Part shown: positions 41,921 to 51,095 of the stretch, in pieces
Layout: each line of letters opens with the position of its first letter
Position numbering within the stretch: position 1 is the first letter of the stretch
NCBI GenBank assembly: GCA_024402565.1
Contig: JAKSTM010000003.1
Coordinates: 1 to 64,000 of the forward strand
Length of the DNA stretch: 64,000 nucleotides
Direction: 5' to 3'
Origin: Treponema sp.
GTDB lineage: Bacteria; Spirochaetota; Spirochaetia; Treponematales; Treponemataceae
The notes under the pieces: generated by a model
What the model was told of the DNA's origin: nothing
The model's database searches: none
Seen by the model: only the letters and a program-made list of their open reading frames with translations
Program-made: the position numbers and the translations under genes

Positions 41921-44900
41921 TCAAGACTCACTAAGTAAAGGAAGCAGACTATCATCAGCCTCCTCCGTTACATTAACAGACTGACCATAACGCAAGTAGA
42001 AAAGATGACATTCAATCTGAGACTTTTCCACACCAAAAAGTTCACTGGCAGCATTTTTATAACATGAGAGTTGCGGATAATATTTATCAGGATGTATTTC
42101 TTCATCAGTTTTATAATCCACTATTACTACCCTGCCATCAGGCATTTTATAACAAAGGTCAATTATTCCGTTAATAACCATTTCATTCTGCCAGGCAACA
42201 AAGGCATATTCCGTCTGAATATTTACCGCTTCAGAAAGATCCTTTGCAAACTGCGATTCATCAAAAACCTGACACATTTTCATACAAACCTTTATCATTT
42301 CCTGGCAAAGAGGATTTTCAAAATTCTCTTTTTCAGACAAATTGTAATCCCATAAATTCCGGAAAACCGAAGCCGGAATATGATGAAGAACATTTTCTGA
42401 ATCTTTTACATATTCTTCGATAAAAGCATGAGCGAAAATACCAAAATGAGCTGCATTGAAATTCTTTTCCATCAATTTTGGCTTCAAGGATGAAAGTTCA
42501 GGGGCAATCGGTTTGTTTGCAGAAAGTGCCGGACCAACTTCATCCTTTCCTTTTTCCAGTTTACTTGGTTTTACAAGAGGGTTTTTCTCGGTCTGACTTT
42601 CCATCGTAATGATTGCAACATCATTAAAAAGGTTTTCATTTGCCGTAATAAAATCAGCTTTTGCCTTTAATGTAAGTGGTTCTTTTTTCGTTTCACTTTT
42701 TGCTCTGTTTTCTAAAAGTTCATTACGATCTATAGGGAGAATTGAAATATAATCAAAAGGAGCTCCATCATTATATGTGAATAAACCAAGGGAATATAAA
42801 GGATCATCTTCCATCAAAGGGTAATAATTTTTACAAACTGAATTCATTACACTATTCTTAAACCAGGAAGTTCCTACTATATAAACTTCTTTTTCAGCAC
42901 GTGTTAATGCAACATAAATTACACGCCGGAATTCAGCATCAGCTTTTGCATGTTCAATAGAGTTTGGTTCCCCAAAAGGAGTTTCATCTGTAACCTCTTC
43001 GTCCTTTTCAGAATAATCCCCAGATGCATTTCCATTAACACCAAGAACAAATACATAAGGGAATTGAAGCCCTTTGCTTTTATGAATTGTCATAACCTGA
43101 ACTGCATCACTATTTTCTTTTGGATACTCAATTTCTGCTATATCGATTTCGCTGTCATCACCATAAGCAGATTTCAATGCATCAAGTTCATCTATGAAAT
43201 ATGATAATGAAACTCCTTTTGAATCACAGCGACGAGCAAGTTCAAACAAAAGATCATATTGTTCACCAGACAAATAAAGATCCTTATGCCATAAAGTTTC
43301 ATAACGATAGCCATAGTCATACCATAATTCTGAAATGGTTCCTGCCAATAAATTTCCAGTAGCACGAGCTCTGATTTCATGAAAAAGGGAAACTGATTTT
43401 TTCAGCCGTTCAAAAGATTCATTTGAAAGAACTTCAGAAAACGAATCTAAACACTTATCAAAGTTTTCTTTATTTTCAATTTCAAAATCCATACTAAAAA
43501 GCTGTTCAATATCATTTACAGAAAGTCCTGCAAATGGTGAACAAAGGAAAGTTGCTAAAGCTTTTTTATCTGAAGGATAAACACAAAGACGAAGCAAATT
43601 ATAAATATCATTTACAGGAGCACTTTCAAAAATATCAATCTGCTGATCCAGATTATATGGAATATCAAAATAAGAAAGATATTTCGAAAGAGTTCTTCTC
43701 ATTCCCCGGGATTTATCCAGTATTGCAAAATCATGATATGACAACTTACCATTTGAATTATTAATTCTTTCTGAAATTTCTTTAGCAATAAAATAACAGA
43801 TCTGATCTTCATCAGAAATAAACGCCATTTTTACGCCACTAGCAAAATCAGAAGGTTTTCCCATTTTCTGGAGTTCTTTTTGATATGGCTTTACTTTTTT
43901 TGAAATCACATCAGAATCTTCAGTGAAGTTATTATTATAAAGGCAGAAATGAACCGGAGAATTAATAAAATCTTTCTCTGATACAGGCATTACATTCATA
44001 TTACGTTTAGCAATCTGACGGTCTGTAAAAGTTGCCGCATATTTCTCATCACTGCTTACATTTTCAGGGAAAATAGCAGTTTCAGATGAAGGAACTTTTT
44101 TTCCACTATTATCATAACCACCAAAAATCTGATTAAAAGAATCCAGAAGATATTCTGTGGAACGATAGTTATAAACCATATCGATAGGCTCTGTATCCAG
44201 ATCTTCGCCAAGCTGTTTAAATACAGATACATCAGCACCACGGAATTTATAGATTGACTGCTTATCATCTCCAACGAAGAAAAGTTTATTATTTTTCAAA
44301 TTACTTCCCTGTAAAGATTCTTCCGCAGTTAATCCAGGTTTTGCAGAAATGAGAAAAAGAAGATCTCGGTTCTTTTGATTATTATCCTGAAATTCATCTA
44401 TCATAATCCGATCAAAAGCATTCTGCTCCTGAAGTCGTAAATCATCCTGCTCTTTAAGAGCTTTCAATGCCATCTCAGAAATATCATTAAACGATAAGCA
44501 ACCAGAAATTCGTTTTTCCTGATTAACTTCTTTCATATAATTATCCAGAAAAGCGGCATATTCTAAATGATCCTGATAACTTTTCAAGTAATTAGCGAAT
44601 ACAAGTAAATTTGATAATCCAGAATCGGGAATTTGGTATCGTACAAGACGTACTAATTCTTTCATGCTCTTTACTACATCATTGGCTTTTCCACCAGGAA
44701 TGGTAAACGGGATTGATTTTATAGAAGAAATAAATGAATCAAGCTCCATTGTAGTCATCTGTGCCACATTCTGAGGGACATTCTGCATAATAGAATTTAA
44801 TTTATTGAAATCGGCAATCCAGTTATTTATGGTAGGTGTAACGGATGGTACTATTTTTAAAAGCTTATTAAACTCATCCATCACATCCATTACAAATTGA

Positions 44901-45547
44901 CGATTCTTATTCCAAAGATTTACACACCCATCTCTCTTTTTTTCGCATAACTGAACAAAGTGATCTGGATCCGATGCAAGACTAGAACGGGTCATTATTT
45001 CATTTTGTATTGCGGAAGCAATCTGCTGAAGATTTCCTGAATTCTTAGTTGAAACAAGATTATGAATCACATTTTCATTTCTATGTTTCATAACATATTT
45101 TAATGCCTGATTTTTATCACCACTTTCTCCCTGTGTAAAATCTGGTCTGATTCCATAACGACTTGCACACTGGCGTAAAATCGAAGAATTATACGAATCC
45201 AGAGTCTGTATATGAACTTTTGCAAAATCATTTACTGCTTCCAAAGCCCGCTCTTTTTCTAATTCCGGTACATCAGGATGTTTTGAAAAGAAAACCAGTG
45301 TCTGATAAATTCTCTGATACATTTCACTTGCTGCTTTTTTAGTGAACGTCAATGTAAGAATTTTTTCAGCTTTTATGCCATGGCTCATTACAAGATAAGC
45401 AAAACGAGTAGCAAGAACCTGAGTTTTACCAGATCCAGCTCCTGCAGCAACTATTACATTTCCATCGGCACAACAGGCAATCTTCTGCTGGTCATCCAGT
45501 TTCTTTGGTAATAAATCAAGATAATCAATATTTATATTCTTGCTCAT
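41921..45547 (-). CDS. addA: AddA-type UvrD-family helicase-nuclease
   Basis: A 1208-residue superfamily 1 helicase with a C-terminal RecB-type nuclease. The ATG at 45547 has AGGA upstream and overlaps the stop of the AddB-like gene (TAATG). Motifs: Walker A AAGAGSGKT, LTFTKKAASEM, IMIDEFQDNN, VGDDKQSIYKFRGAD, YNYRS, TIHKSKGLQF and VALTRAEKEVYI. The nuclease site shows GIIDLCY and VVIVDYKTDE, the D-x-K triad. With its partner it should resect double-strand breaks for RecA. AddA is preferred over RecB because the partner is AddB-like and no RecC or RecD is seen. Confidence 0.85.
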   Translation of the reverse strand: MSKNINIDYLDLLPKKLDDQQKIACCADGNVIVAAGAGSGKTQVLATRFAYLVMSHGIKAEKILTLTFTKKAASEMYQRIYQTLVFFSKHPDVPELEKERALEAVNDFAKVHIQTLDSYNSSILRQCASRYGIRPDFTQGESGDKNQALKYVMKHRNENVIHNLVSTKNSGNLQQIASAIQNEIMTRSSLASDPDHFVQLCEKKRDGCVNLWNKNRQFVMDVMDEFNKLLKIVPSVTPTINNWIADFNKLNSIMQNVPQNVAQMTTMELDSFISSIKSIPFTIPGGKANDVVKSMKELVRLVRYQIPDSGLSNLLVFANYLKSYQDHLEYAAFLDNYMKEVNQEKRISGCLSFNDISEMALKALKEQDDLRLQEQNAFDRIMIDEFQDNNQKNRDLLFLISAKPGLTAEESLQGSNLKNNKLFFVGDDKQSIYKFRGADVSVFKQLGEDLDTEPIDMVYNYRSTEYLLDSFNQIFGGYDNSGKKVPSSETAIFPENVSSDEKYAATFTDRQIAKRNMNVMPVSEKDFINSPVHFCLYNNNFTEDSDVISKKVKPYQKELQKMGKPSDFASGVKMAFISDEDQICYFIAKEISERINNSNGKLSYHDFAILDKSRGMRRTLSKYLSYFDIPYNLDQQIDIFESAPVNDIYNLLRLCVYPSDKKALATFLCSPFAGLSVNDIEQLFSMDFEIENKENFDKCLDSFSEVLSNESFERLKKSVSLFHEIRARATGNLLAGTISELWYDYGYRYETLWHKDLYLSGEQYDLLFELARRCDSKGVSLSYFIDELDALKSAYGDDSEIDIAEIEYPKENSDAVQVMTIHKSKGLQFPYVFVLGVNGNASGDYSEKDEEVTDETPFGEPNSIEHAKADAEFRRVIYVALTRAEKEVYIVGTSWFKNSVMNSVCKNYYPLMEDDPLYSLGLFTYNDGAPFDYISILPIDRNELLENRAKSETKKEPLTLKAKADFITANENLFNDVAIITMESQTEKNPLVKPSKLEKGKDEVGPALSANKPIAPELSSLKPKLMEKNFNAAHFGIFAHAFIEEYVKDSENVLHHIPASVFRNLWDYNLSEKENFENPLCQEMIKVCMKMCQVFDESQFAKDLSEAVNIQTEYAFVAWQNEMVINGIIDLCYKMPDGRVVIVDYKTDEEIHPDKYYPQLSCYKNAASELFGVEKSQIECHLFYLRYGQSVNVTEEADDSLLPLLSES

Positions 45548-48456
45548 TAGTTTCCTCGATTTGTATATGTTGTACGACAAATAGAATTGTAACTACAATT
45601 TGCACAATGTTCATAATCTTTCACTTTTGAAAAATCCGGTTCAAAAGTTTTACAGGCTTTAACTTCTTCTGCATATAATTCCGCATACTTTTTGAAAACA
45701 TTAACAGTAGTCTGAAATTCAGAAGCATTTACAGAATAGTCATAAACATATTTCGTTCCCTTCTGAGTCATTTGAGGTTCTTTTACAATGTATTGCTTTT
45801 CACATTTTTTTAAACTGAAAAACAGCGCCTGTTCCAGAGTCCCTACATCTTTCAACTTACTCTTTTGCAAAAGATAAATATACATTGGTAACTGAAAATC
45901 CTTTAATTCAGGAAGAACCTTCGATGAAGGATTGTATTCCGCTTCATTTATGATACAGTCGCCAGGACCTTTTGTTCTGCTGGTTTTATAATCTATAACT
46001 GTAAGTTTATCTTGATTACATAAAACCCCATCAATTTCTCCATAAAGGCGGAAATCGGAATTTTCTTCATCGGAGAACTTTCCTTCTATGGCAGATACAT
46101 CAAAATTACCAAAACCACTACCATTTGTATGCTTATCATCATATGGCGAACAAAGATTCCTCAATACAGGAATAAAGAATTTGGCAATCTCTTCCACCTG
46201 AGAATCCATCACTTCTTTTAGAAGAATACTTTTTGAACTCATTCTATTAAAGCTCAAGGCTTTTCTGCTGTCAGTTTCTTCATAAACTTCCAGTAAATAT
46301 TGTTTTATTTTCAAAAGTATTTCCTCCTCCTCTGGAAGAACTCCTTCTGAATTCAATAATGGAATAGTTTTATTATTTTCGTAATAGTAAGCAAAAAATT
46401 TCTCAAGGACCCGATGATAAATATTTCCCACATCAAAAGCATTAAAAAGTTCTGTAGTCAAAGAGTCCTCTGAAAGGTCCAGGACTGTTGAAAAAAGCCA
46501 TTTTCTTGGACAAGGAAAATAATGAGACATTGCCGTTGCAGTAACGTTTACTTTTTCCTCTTTATATGCCTTTTCTTTTATCAGTTTTTTCAAAGAATCA
46601 CTGATTTGAATATCCTCTGATACTGTTTTATTTACATTCTTGTAATACTCAAAACCTTTATTTTCTTTAGTTTGAGTCTGCATTCCGTAAACTGCTTTTG
46701 GTTTTTCTGATCCATATTTAATGTATGAAAGTTCCTGAGAAGGATAATCATATTTTTTCAAATCCTCTGAAATCTCATCATCAGGATCTTTTTCTGTAGT
46801 AAGGCGTGAATGAGGAATCGCAAATCCATTTACGGTACTCTGACTACATGAAAACCTTCCTTTATTTTTTCCATACAACAAAATAAAACTTTCGGTAGCA
46901 GTATCTTCATCCTTAATATTCAAAGAAGCGCGCTTCTCATTATTCAGAAATTTCATTTGTGAATTCATTACAGAAAGATTTGCCTGATTTGCATCAACTA
47001 CAAATTGATATTCAAAGAAAGCCGACGCTGACACTTTATACTTAAAAATATTTACACCCGCAACATCTGTCTGTGGCTGATACAATGCATTATCCAATTC
47101 ATTAACATAAAATGAAAAAGGATTGGAAACAGCAACATTATATTTTTCTTCCAGCCTGATTAAATTATCCAGTTTATCAAGACAATGTCCCAGAACAAGA
47201 TTACATTCACTGTCTTCCGGAAGAGAATCAAAATCGAATAACTCATTCCGCCCCGTAAACCAAGCCTGACGAATAGTCTTAAAATCCTTCGCTTCGGAAA
47301 GTGACTTTACCCATCTCTTAATTACCAGGTACCATTCCCTAACCTGTTTATTCATTACAAATTTTAAAGTCTCATCCCAAACATCGATAGCTTTACCATT
47401 TTTCTCATAATTGATAATACACTTTCGATTTGCACCTTCACGTACAAGTTCTTCATTTAGATTTGCATGTTTCCATGGAACAAAACTGTTTGTCAAAAGA
47501 GAGCGCATTGAATCATATGAAAAATCCTGATCATATACATTCTTAACACAGGTAAAAATTGAACCGGCATTAATTCCAGTTACTTTACGGCCTGAACGAA
47601 CCACATATGGAATTGCATAAAGATTTAAGTCACGTTCAATATAAGGAAGATAAGTGTCTATATCTGGAAGAGAAACAGCCATCTCACGCCAAGGAATCTT
47701 CTCAGTCTCGTGAACATGGCGAAGTTCAAGGCATAATTTTCTGAATTCTGTTCTCGAATTTGTGAAGTAATCCGCTTCTACTGATTTTTCTACATCAACA
47801 GAATCTTTCGCATAGAAAACATGGATATTTGAAATCGATTCATCATTAAAAAAATCCTTAAAATCAACAAAATCATCAAGAATTTCAGGATAAAAAATAT
47901 AATAATCCTTATTCGAAACCAAAAGCTTCTTTGATTCCCAGGCAGGTTCATAAAGTTTTTCTTCCCGAGGTTTATGAGTATTTGGATCATTCAAAAGAAA
48001 ATCTGCATAACGTTCATATAAAAGTTTGTAATCCGCATCTTCCTCATCAAGCACTTTTCCTTTATTTTTTCCATCATAAAGTGCATTCCAGGAATTCAGT
48101 GAAGGCAGTACTGAACAAACCCAATCAGTAAAAGAAGATGAATTTTCAGAAAATTCAGGTGATATGATTTTCTTGAATATCGGCGACTTAGAATTTTCTA
48201 CCATAAGATTTTCAGCAAAGATTTTTCGTAGAAGCCCCGGAATCGGTTGTCCTTCAGTACTTTCTTCAGTAGATTTTTCCTTAAAATTATCCCATGCAAT
48301 AAAACGGTTCCTTGCAAGAGCTCGGACTCCTGTATTTTTTACAGCCCATTCCGCCCAGGAAGAACAGGCAACATCTGTTGAAAACACAAATACAGCATTT
48401 TCATTTCTAATGTTTTCTGAGATTGTATTTTTAATTGTTTCAAGAATAGCAGCCAC
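45547..48456 (-). CDS. AddB-like nuclease subunit without a visible Walker A
   Basis: A 969-residue partner of AddA. The C-terminal nuclease has GEIDGVL and LTVIDYKTSR. It is framed by cysteines in FPCPRKWLF and HCANCSYNSIC, which match the Fe-S cluster of AddB nucleases. The N-terminal 500 residues look like a degenerate helicase: the protein begins ENAVFVFSTDVACSSWAEW, where a P-loop (GxxxxGKT) would be expected, and none is found. This resembles RexB or other inactivated AddB relatives. The ATG at 48456 is preceded by an AAGGGG. Confidence 0.75.
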   Translation of the reverse strand: MAAILETIKNTISENIRNENAVFVFSTDVACSSWAEWAVKNTGVRALARNRFIAWDNFKEKSTEESTEGQPIPGLLRKIFAENLMVENSKSPIFKKIISPEFSENSSSFTDWVCSVLPSLNSWNALYDGKNKGKVLDEEDADYKLLYERYADFLLNDPNTHKPREEKLYEPAWESKKLLVSNKDYYIFYPEILDDFVDFKDFFNDESISNIHVFYAKDSVDVEKSVEADYFTNSRTEFRKLCLELRHVHETEKIPWREMAVSLPDIDTYLPYIERDLNLYAIPYVVRSGRKVTGINAGSIFTCVKNVYDQDFSYDSMRSLLTNSFVPWKHANLNEELVREGANRKCIINYEKNGKAIDVWDETLKFVMNKQVREWYLVIKRWVKSLSEAKDFKTIRQAWFTGRNELFDFDSLPEDSECNLVLGHCLDKLDNLIRLEEKYNVAVSNPFSFYVNELDNALYQPQTDVAGVNIFKYKVSASAFFEYQFVVDANQANLSVMNSQMKFLNNEKRASLNIKDEDTATESFILLYGKNKGRFSCSQSTVNGFAIPHSRLTTEKDPDDEISEDLKKYDYPSQELSYIKYGSEKPKAVYGMQTQTKENKGFEYYKNVNKTVSEDIQISDSLKKLIKEKAYKEEKVNVTATAMSHYFPCPRKWLFSTVLDLSEDSLTTELFNAFDVGNIYHRVLEKFFAYYYENNKTIPLLNSEGVLPEEEEILLKIKQYLLEVYEETDSRKALSFNRMSSKSILLKEVMDSQVEEIAKFFIPVLRNLCSPYDDKHTNGSGFGNFDVSAIEGKFSDEENSDFRLYGEIDGVLCNQDKLTVIDYKTSRTKGPGDCIINEAEYNPSSKVLPELKDFQLPMYIYLLQKSKLKDVGTLEQALFFSLKKCEKQYIVKEPQMTQKGTKYVYDYSVNASEFQTTVNVFKKYAELYAEEVKACKTFEPDFSKVKDYEHCANCSYNSICRTTYTNRGN

Positions 48457-48539
48457 ACGACACCCCTTTTACCTTATAACAAATATTATACTGCATATTC
48501 GGGGAATCGTGAGACTTTTATCGTTTTATAACCCTTAAA

Positions 48540-50690
48540 TTAGAATCTTTCAGGTTTTCCGGAATTTGATTTCTTATAAAGACTTGCGGCGTTTCGTGTA
48601 CTCTGTGTGTGAGTGTTTGGTCTGTTCCCTTTGGAACGGCCTTCACGGCGCTGTCCGTCACGGTCACCTTTCCGTCCGTCTTCCCGCTTTCTGTCGTCAA
48701 AACGACGTTCACGGCGGCCTTCTCCGCCTTCACGGTCTCTTCTGCCTTCTCCGCCTTCACGGTTTCGGCGTCCGTCCCCTTCACGTACCCCTTCCGGTCT
48801 GTCACGATATGCACCGCGGCGGCGAGGACTTCTGTCAGGTTCACCTTTTGTATCGATATGCATGTGAGGCAGATTCTTGTTGCTTTTTGCCATATCGAGA
48901 GCTTTTTTTGCAGACTCTTTTGGAAGGCTTACAAGAGAGAACTCACGGGCCATGTCGATGTTATCAACTTTATGATTTGGAATATGAAGCAGATTACTGA
49001 AGAAATCTGCAATATCCCGTGGTCCCATGTGGTCTTTTTTACCAAGGGAAACGAAAATGCGTGTAGAGTTCGGATCTGATTCGAAAGAGCGTCCCATTTT
49101 CTTTGGATTACTGATTCTTCCGTAGTGCTTTGGAGAAAGCTTTTCACCATAAAAAGATTCCAGAACTTTTGCCAGAACCTCGGAAGCATTTCCATCTCTT
49201 ACCAGTTTTTCAGCCATATCAACATAGAACTGATCAGCTGGAATCAATTGACAATTGACCTTTTCAAATTGAGAATTGACAATTGATAATTGACAATTAT
49301 CTTCCCCATTCAGTGCATTTTCCTCACCTGCAGAAGACTCTCCTTCACAACCGACATTGTCCATTGTCAATTGTCCATTGTCAATTTCCCCCCACACCTT
49401 TCTTACAAGCTCATCCACAATTCTTATGCGTTTTGCTTCCAGAACATCGTGTACTGTAGGAACTTCCTCTTCCACCATCTGACCTTTACTTGCTTTGGCA
49501 ACAGCGCGCTGAAGGAATGTCAGCTTCCGGCGTTCTTCAGGGCGGACAAATGTAACTGCAGTTCCTGAACTTCCGGCGCGACCTGTACGACCGATGCGGT
49601 GAACATAAGTTGCGCCGTCAAAAGGAATGGAATAATTTACTACGTGAGTAAGCCCCGAAATATCAATACCGCGGGCTGCAACATCTGTTGCAACAAGAAT
49701 ACGGGTCTTTTTTGAGCGGAAACGTTCCAGAACCTTTTCACGCTGATTCTGCATAATGTCGCCGTGAAGAGCTGCAGCTTCATAACCGCGAAGGTCCAGG
49801 GCACGGGTAACGTTATCGGCATCCATTTTTGTCATAGTGAATACAAGACCGTAAAAGTCAGGTGCCATATCAATAAGGCGGACCAGAGCTTCAATCTTGT
49901 CACTTTCACGAAGAACCCAGAACTTCTGGTCAATAAGGAGAGGTTCATCAACTACCCCTTCTTCTTCCATGATTTCATATTCACCCATGAATTTCTGGGC
50001 AATTTTCAGAATAGGTTCAGGCATTGTAGCACTGAAAAGAAGGATTCTTGCGTCCGGATTTGCCTGTTCAAAGATATGCTCAATATCATCGATAAAGCCC
50101 ATATCAAGCATTTCATCCCCTTCATCCAGGATAAAGTACTTGATTTTTGAAATATCCAGAGTTTTTCGTTCCAGGTGGTCCTGAATACGTCCAGGAGTCC
50201 CTACTACAATCTCGCAGCCACGTCTCAGGTCCTTAATCTGACCTGAATAGCTTGCGCCACCGTAAAGAACACAGGTTCTAGGATAACCGCCTTCTGTAAA
50301 GCTCTGCATTTCTGTACATGTCTGCATGGCAAGTTCACGGGTCGGTTCAAGAATCAAAGCCTGTGGATAGTCAGATTTGTCACGAAGCTGCTGGATAATT
50401 GGAAGTCCGAAAGCAGCAGTTTTTCCGGTACCTGTTCTGGCACGGGCAATTACGTTTGAGTCGCCGTTCAGAAGGCGCGGAATAGCCAGAACCTGGATCG
50501 GAGAAGGAAATTCGAACCCTTTACGGCGGACAGCAGCAAGGGCACGTTCATCAAGGCCCAGGTCTTCAAAAGTAACAGGTCCGTCTTCTTCTGATTCTGA
50601 GTCGTCATTTTCAATTACATCATCTTCAATAGGAATAATTTCATCAGAATCAAAGAGTTCGTCATTGTTTGTATTTTCATCAATAGTCAT
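48540..50690 (-). CDS. DEAD-box RNA helicase (DeaD/CsdA-like) with repeat-derived insertion
   Basis: A 716-residue RNA helicase from ATG 50690; the frame extends 26 codons further into a repeat. The N-terminal 60 residues are acidic. Core motifs: ARTGTGKTAAFG, PTRELAMQ, DEGDEMLDMG, SAT, and HRIGRTGRAG. Residues about 435-482 are repeat-derived (GQLTMDN, NCQLSIVNSQFEKVNCQLI). A DbpA-type RNA-binding domain (about 535-610) and an Arg/Gly/Asp-rich tail follow. It probably remodels RNA during ribosome assembly or mRNA decay. Confidence 0.88.
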   Translation of the reverse strand: MTIDENTNNDELFDSDEIIPIEDDVIENDDSESEEDGPVTFEDLGLDERALAAVRRKGFEFPSPIQVLAIPRLLNGDSNVIARARTGTGKTAAFGLPIIQQLRDKSDYPQALILEPTRELAMQTCTEMQSFTEGGYPRTCVLYGGASYSGQIKDLRRGCEIVVGTPGRIQDHLERKTLDISKIKYFILDEGDEMLDMGFIDDIEHIFEQANPDARILLFSATMPEPILKIAQKFMGEYEIMEEEGVVDEPLLIDQKFWVLRESDKIEALVRLIDMAPDFYGLVFTMTKMDADNVTRALDLRGYEAAALHGDIMQNQREKVLERFRSKKTRILVATDVAARGIDISGLTHVVNYSIPFDGATYVHRIGRTGRAGSSGTAVTFVRPEERRKLTFLQRAVAKASKGQMVEEEVPTVHDVLEAKRIRIVDELVRKVWGEIDNGQLTMDNVGCEGESSAGEENALNGEDNCQLSIVNSQFEKVNCQLIPADQFYVDMAEKLVRDGNASEVLAKVLESFYGEKLSPKHYGRISNPKKMGRSFESDPNSTRIFVSLGKKDHMGPRDIADFFSNLLHIPNHKVDNIDMAREFSLVSLPKESAKKALDMAKSNKNLPHMHIDTKGEPDRSPRRRGAYRDRPEGVREGDGRRNREGGEGRRDREGGEGRRERRFDDRKREDGRKGDRDGQRREGRSKGNRPNTHTQSTRNAASLYKKSNSGKPERF
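49244..49386. repeat. CAATTGACAATGG-type repeats inside the helicase gene
   Basis: Two tracts, 49244-49300 and 49354-49386, consist of units such as CAATTGACAATTGA and CATTGTCCATTGTCAATTG. The 53 bp between them encode a Glu/Gly-rich linker. Total length keeps the reading frame. The tracts match the intergenic ones at 23561 and 39452. Confidence 0.8.
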
Positions 50691-50722
50691 ATAGCGGATT
50701 ATTATATAGAAGAAAAGAGTTA

Positions 50723-50805
50723 GGGGGAAGACTCCCCCTCGTTCCAGCTTCGAAAACGAAGCTTCCACTACCCCCTCTACGGGCTCAAACGCCGCCCGTA
50801 ACGCC
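50723..50805. repeat. Three-hairpin repeat family R, copy R2
   Basis: Hairpins GGGGG-AAGACT-CCCCC, AGCTTCG-AAAA-CGAAGCT, and TACGGGC with GCCCGTA. The single-stranded blocks are shared with R1 (22053-22127), while the second and third stems differ in sequence but keep pairing. It lies in the 405-bp gap between the divergent helicase and TPR genes, which also holds E3 and no gene. Confidence 0.75.
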
Positions 50806-50847
50806 TGCTTCAGGAAAATGACACTGTTTTAGAACTCTATATTTACC

Positions 50848-51011
50848 TGAAAAAGTTGCCTTGGAAACTTATATCAGGTTGAAAACGGGACGCAGCGAAT
50901 CGTGACCCAGTGGAATCCCGCAACGAAGTGAGGACACATTCCACTGGGGTGCGAATTCGCGATGCTGGGCCCCGTTTTCAAAGAGAAATACTTTAAAAGG
51001 CAACTTTTTCA
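50848..51011. repeat. Family E copy E3 nested in a perfect 15-bp outer inverted repeat
   Basis: The outer arms are TGAAAAAGTTGCCTT (50848-50862) and AAGGCAACTTTTTCA (50997-51011). Inside, 50879-50981 is a family E palindrome with arms TTGAAAACGGG / CCCGTTTTCAA and inner arms CCAGTGGAAT / ATTCCACTGG. Its loop carries CCCGCAACGAAGTGAGGACA, the reverse complement of which resembles the E1 loop. Confidence 0.8.
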
Positions 51012-51095
51012 AGGCAAAGAAAAAACTCTAAACCAGAGGTATTTTTCGTCCGTTACTAGAAGTAGTATAGAATTTGGAGTAAAATAAATAAGTAT

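Noticed and set aside
48566..49079. Overlapping plus-strand frames opposite the helicase tail
   Set aside because: They are shadows of the Arg/Gly-rich C-terminal codons; no start signals or recognisable domains.
7005..51011. Palindromic elements as insertion sequences with their own transposase
   Set aside because: None is longer than about 165 bp and no transposase fragment is present in the window.
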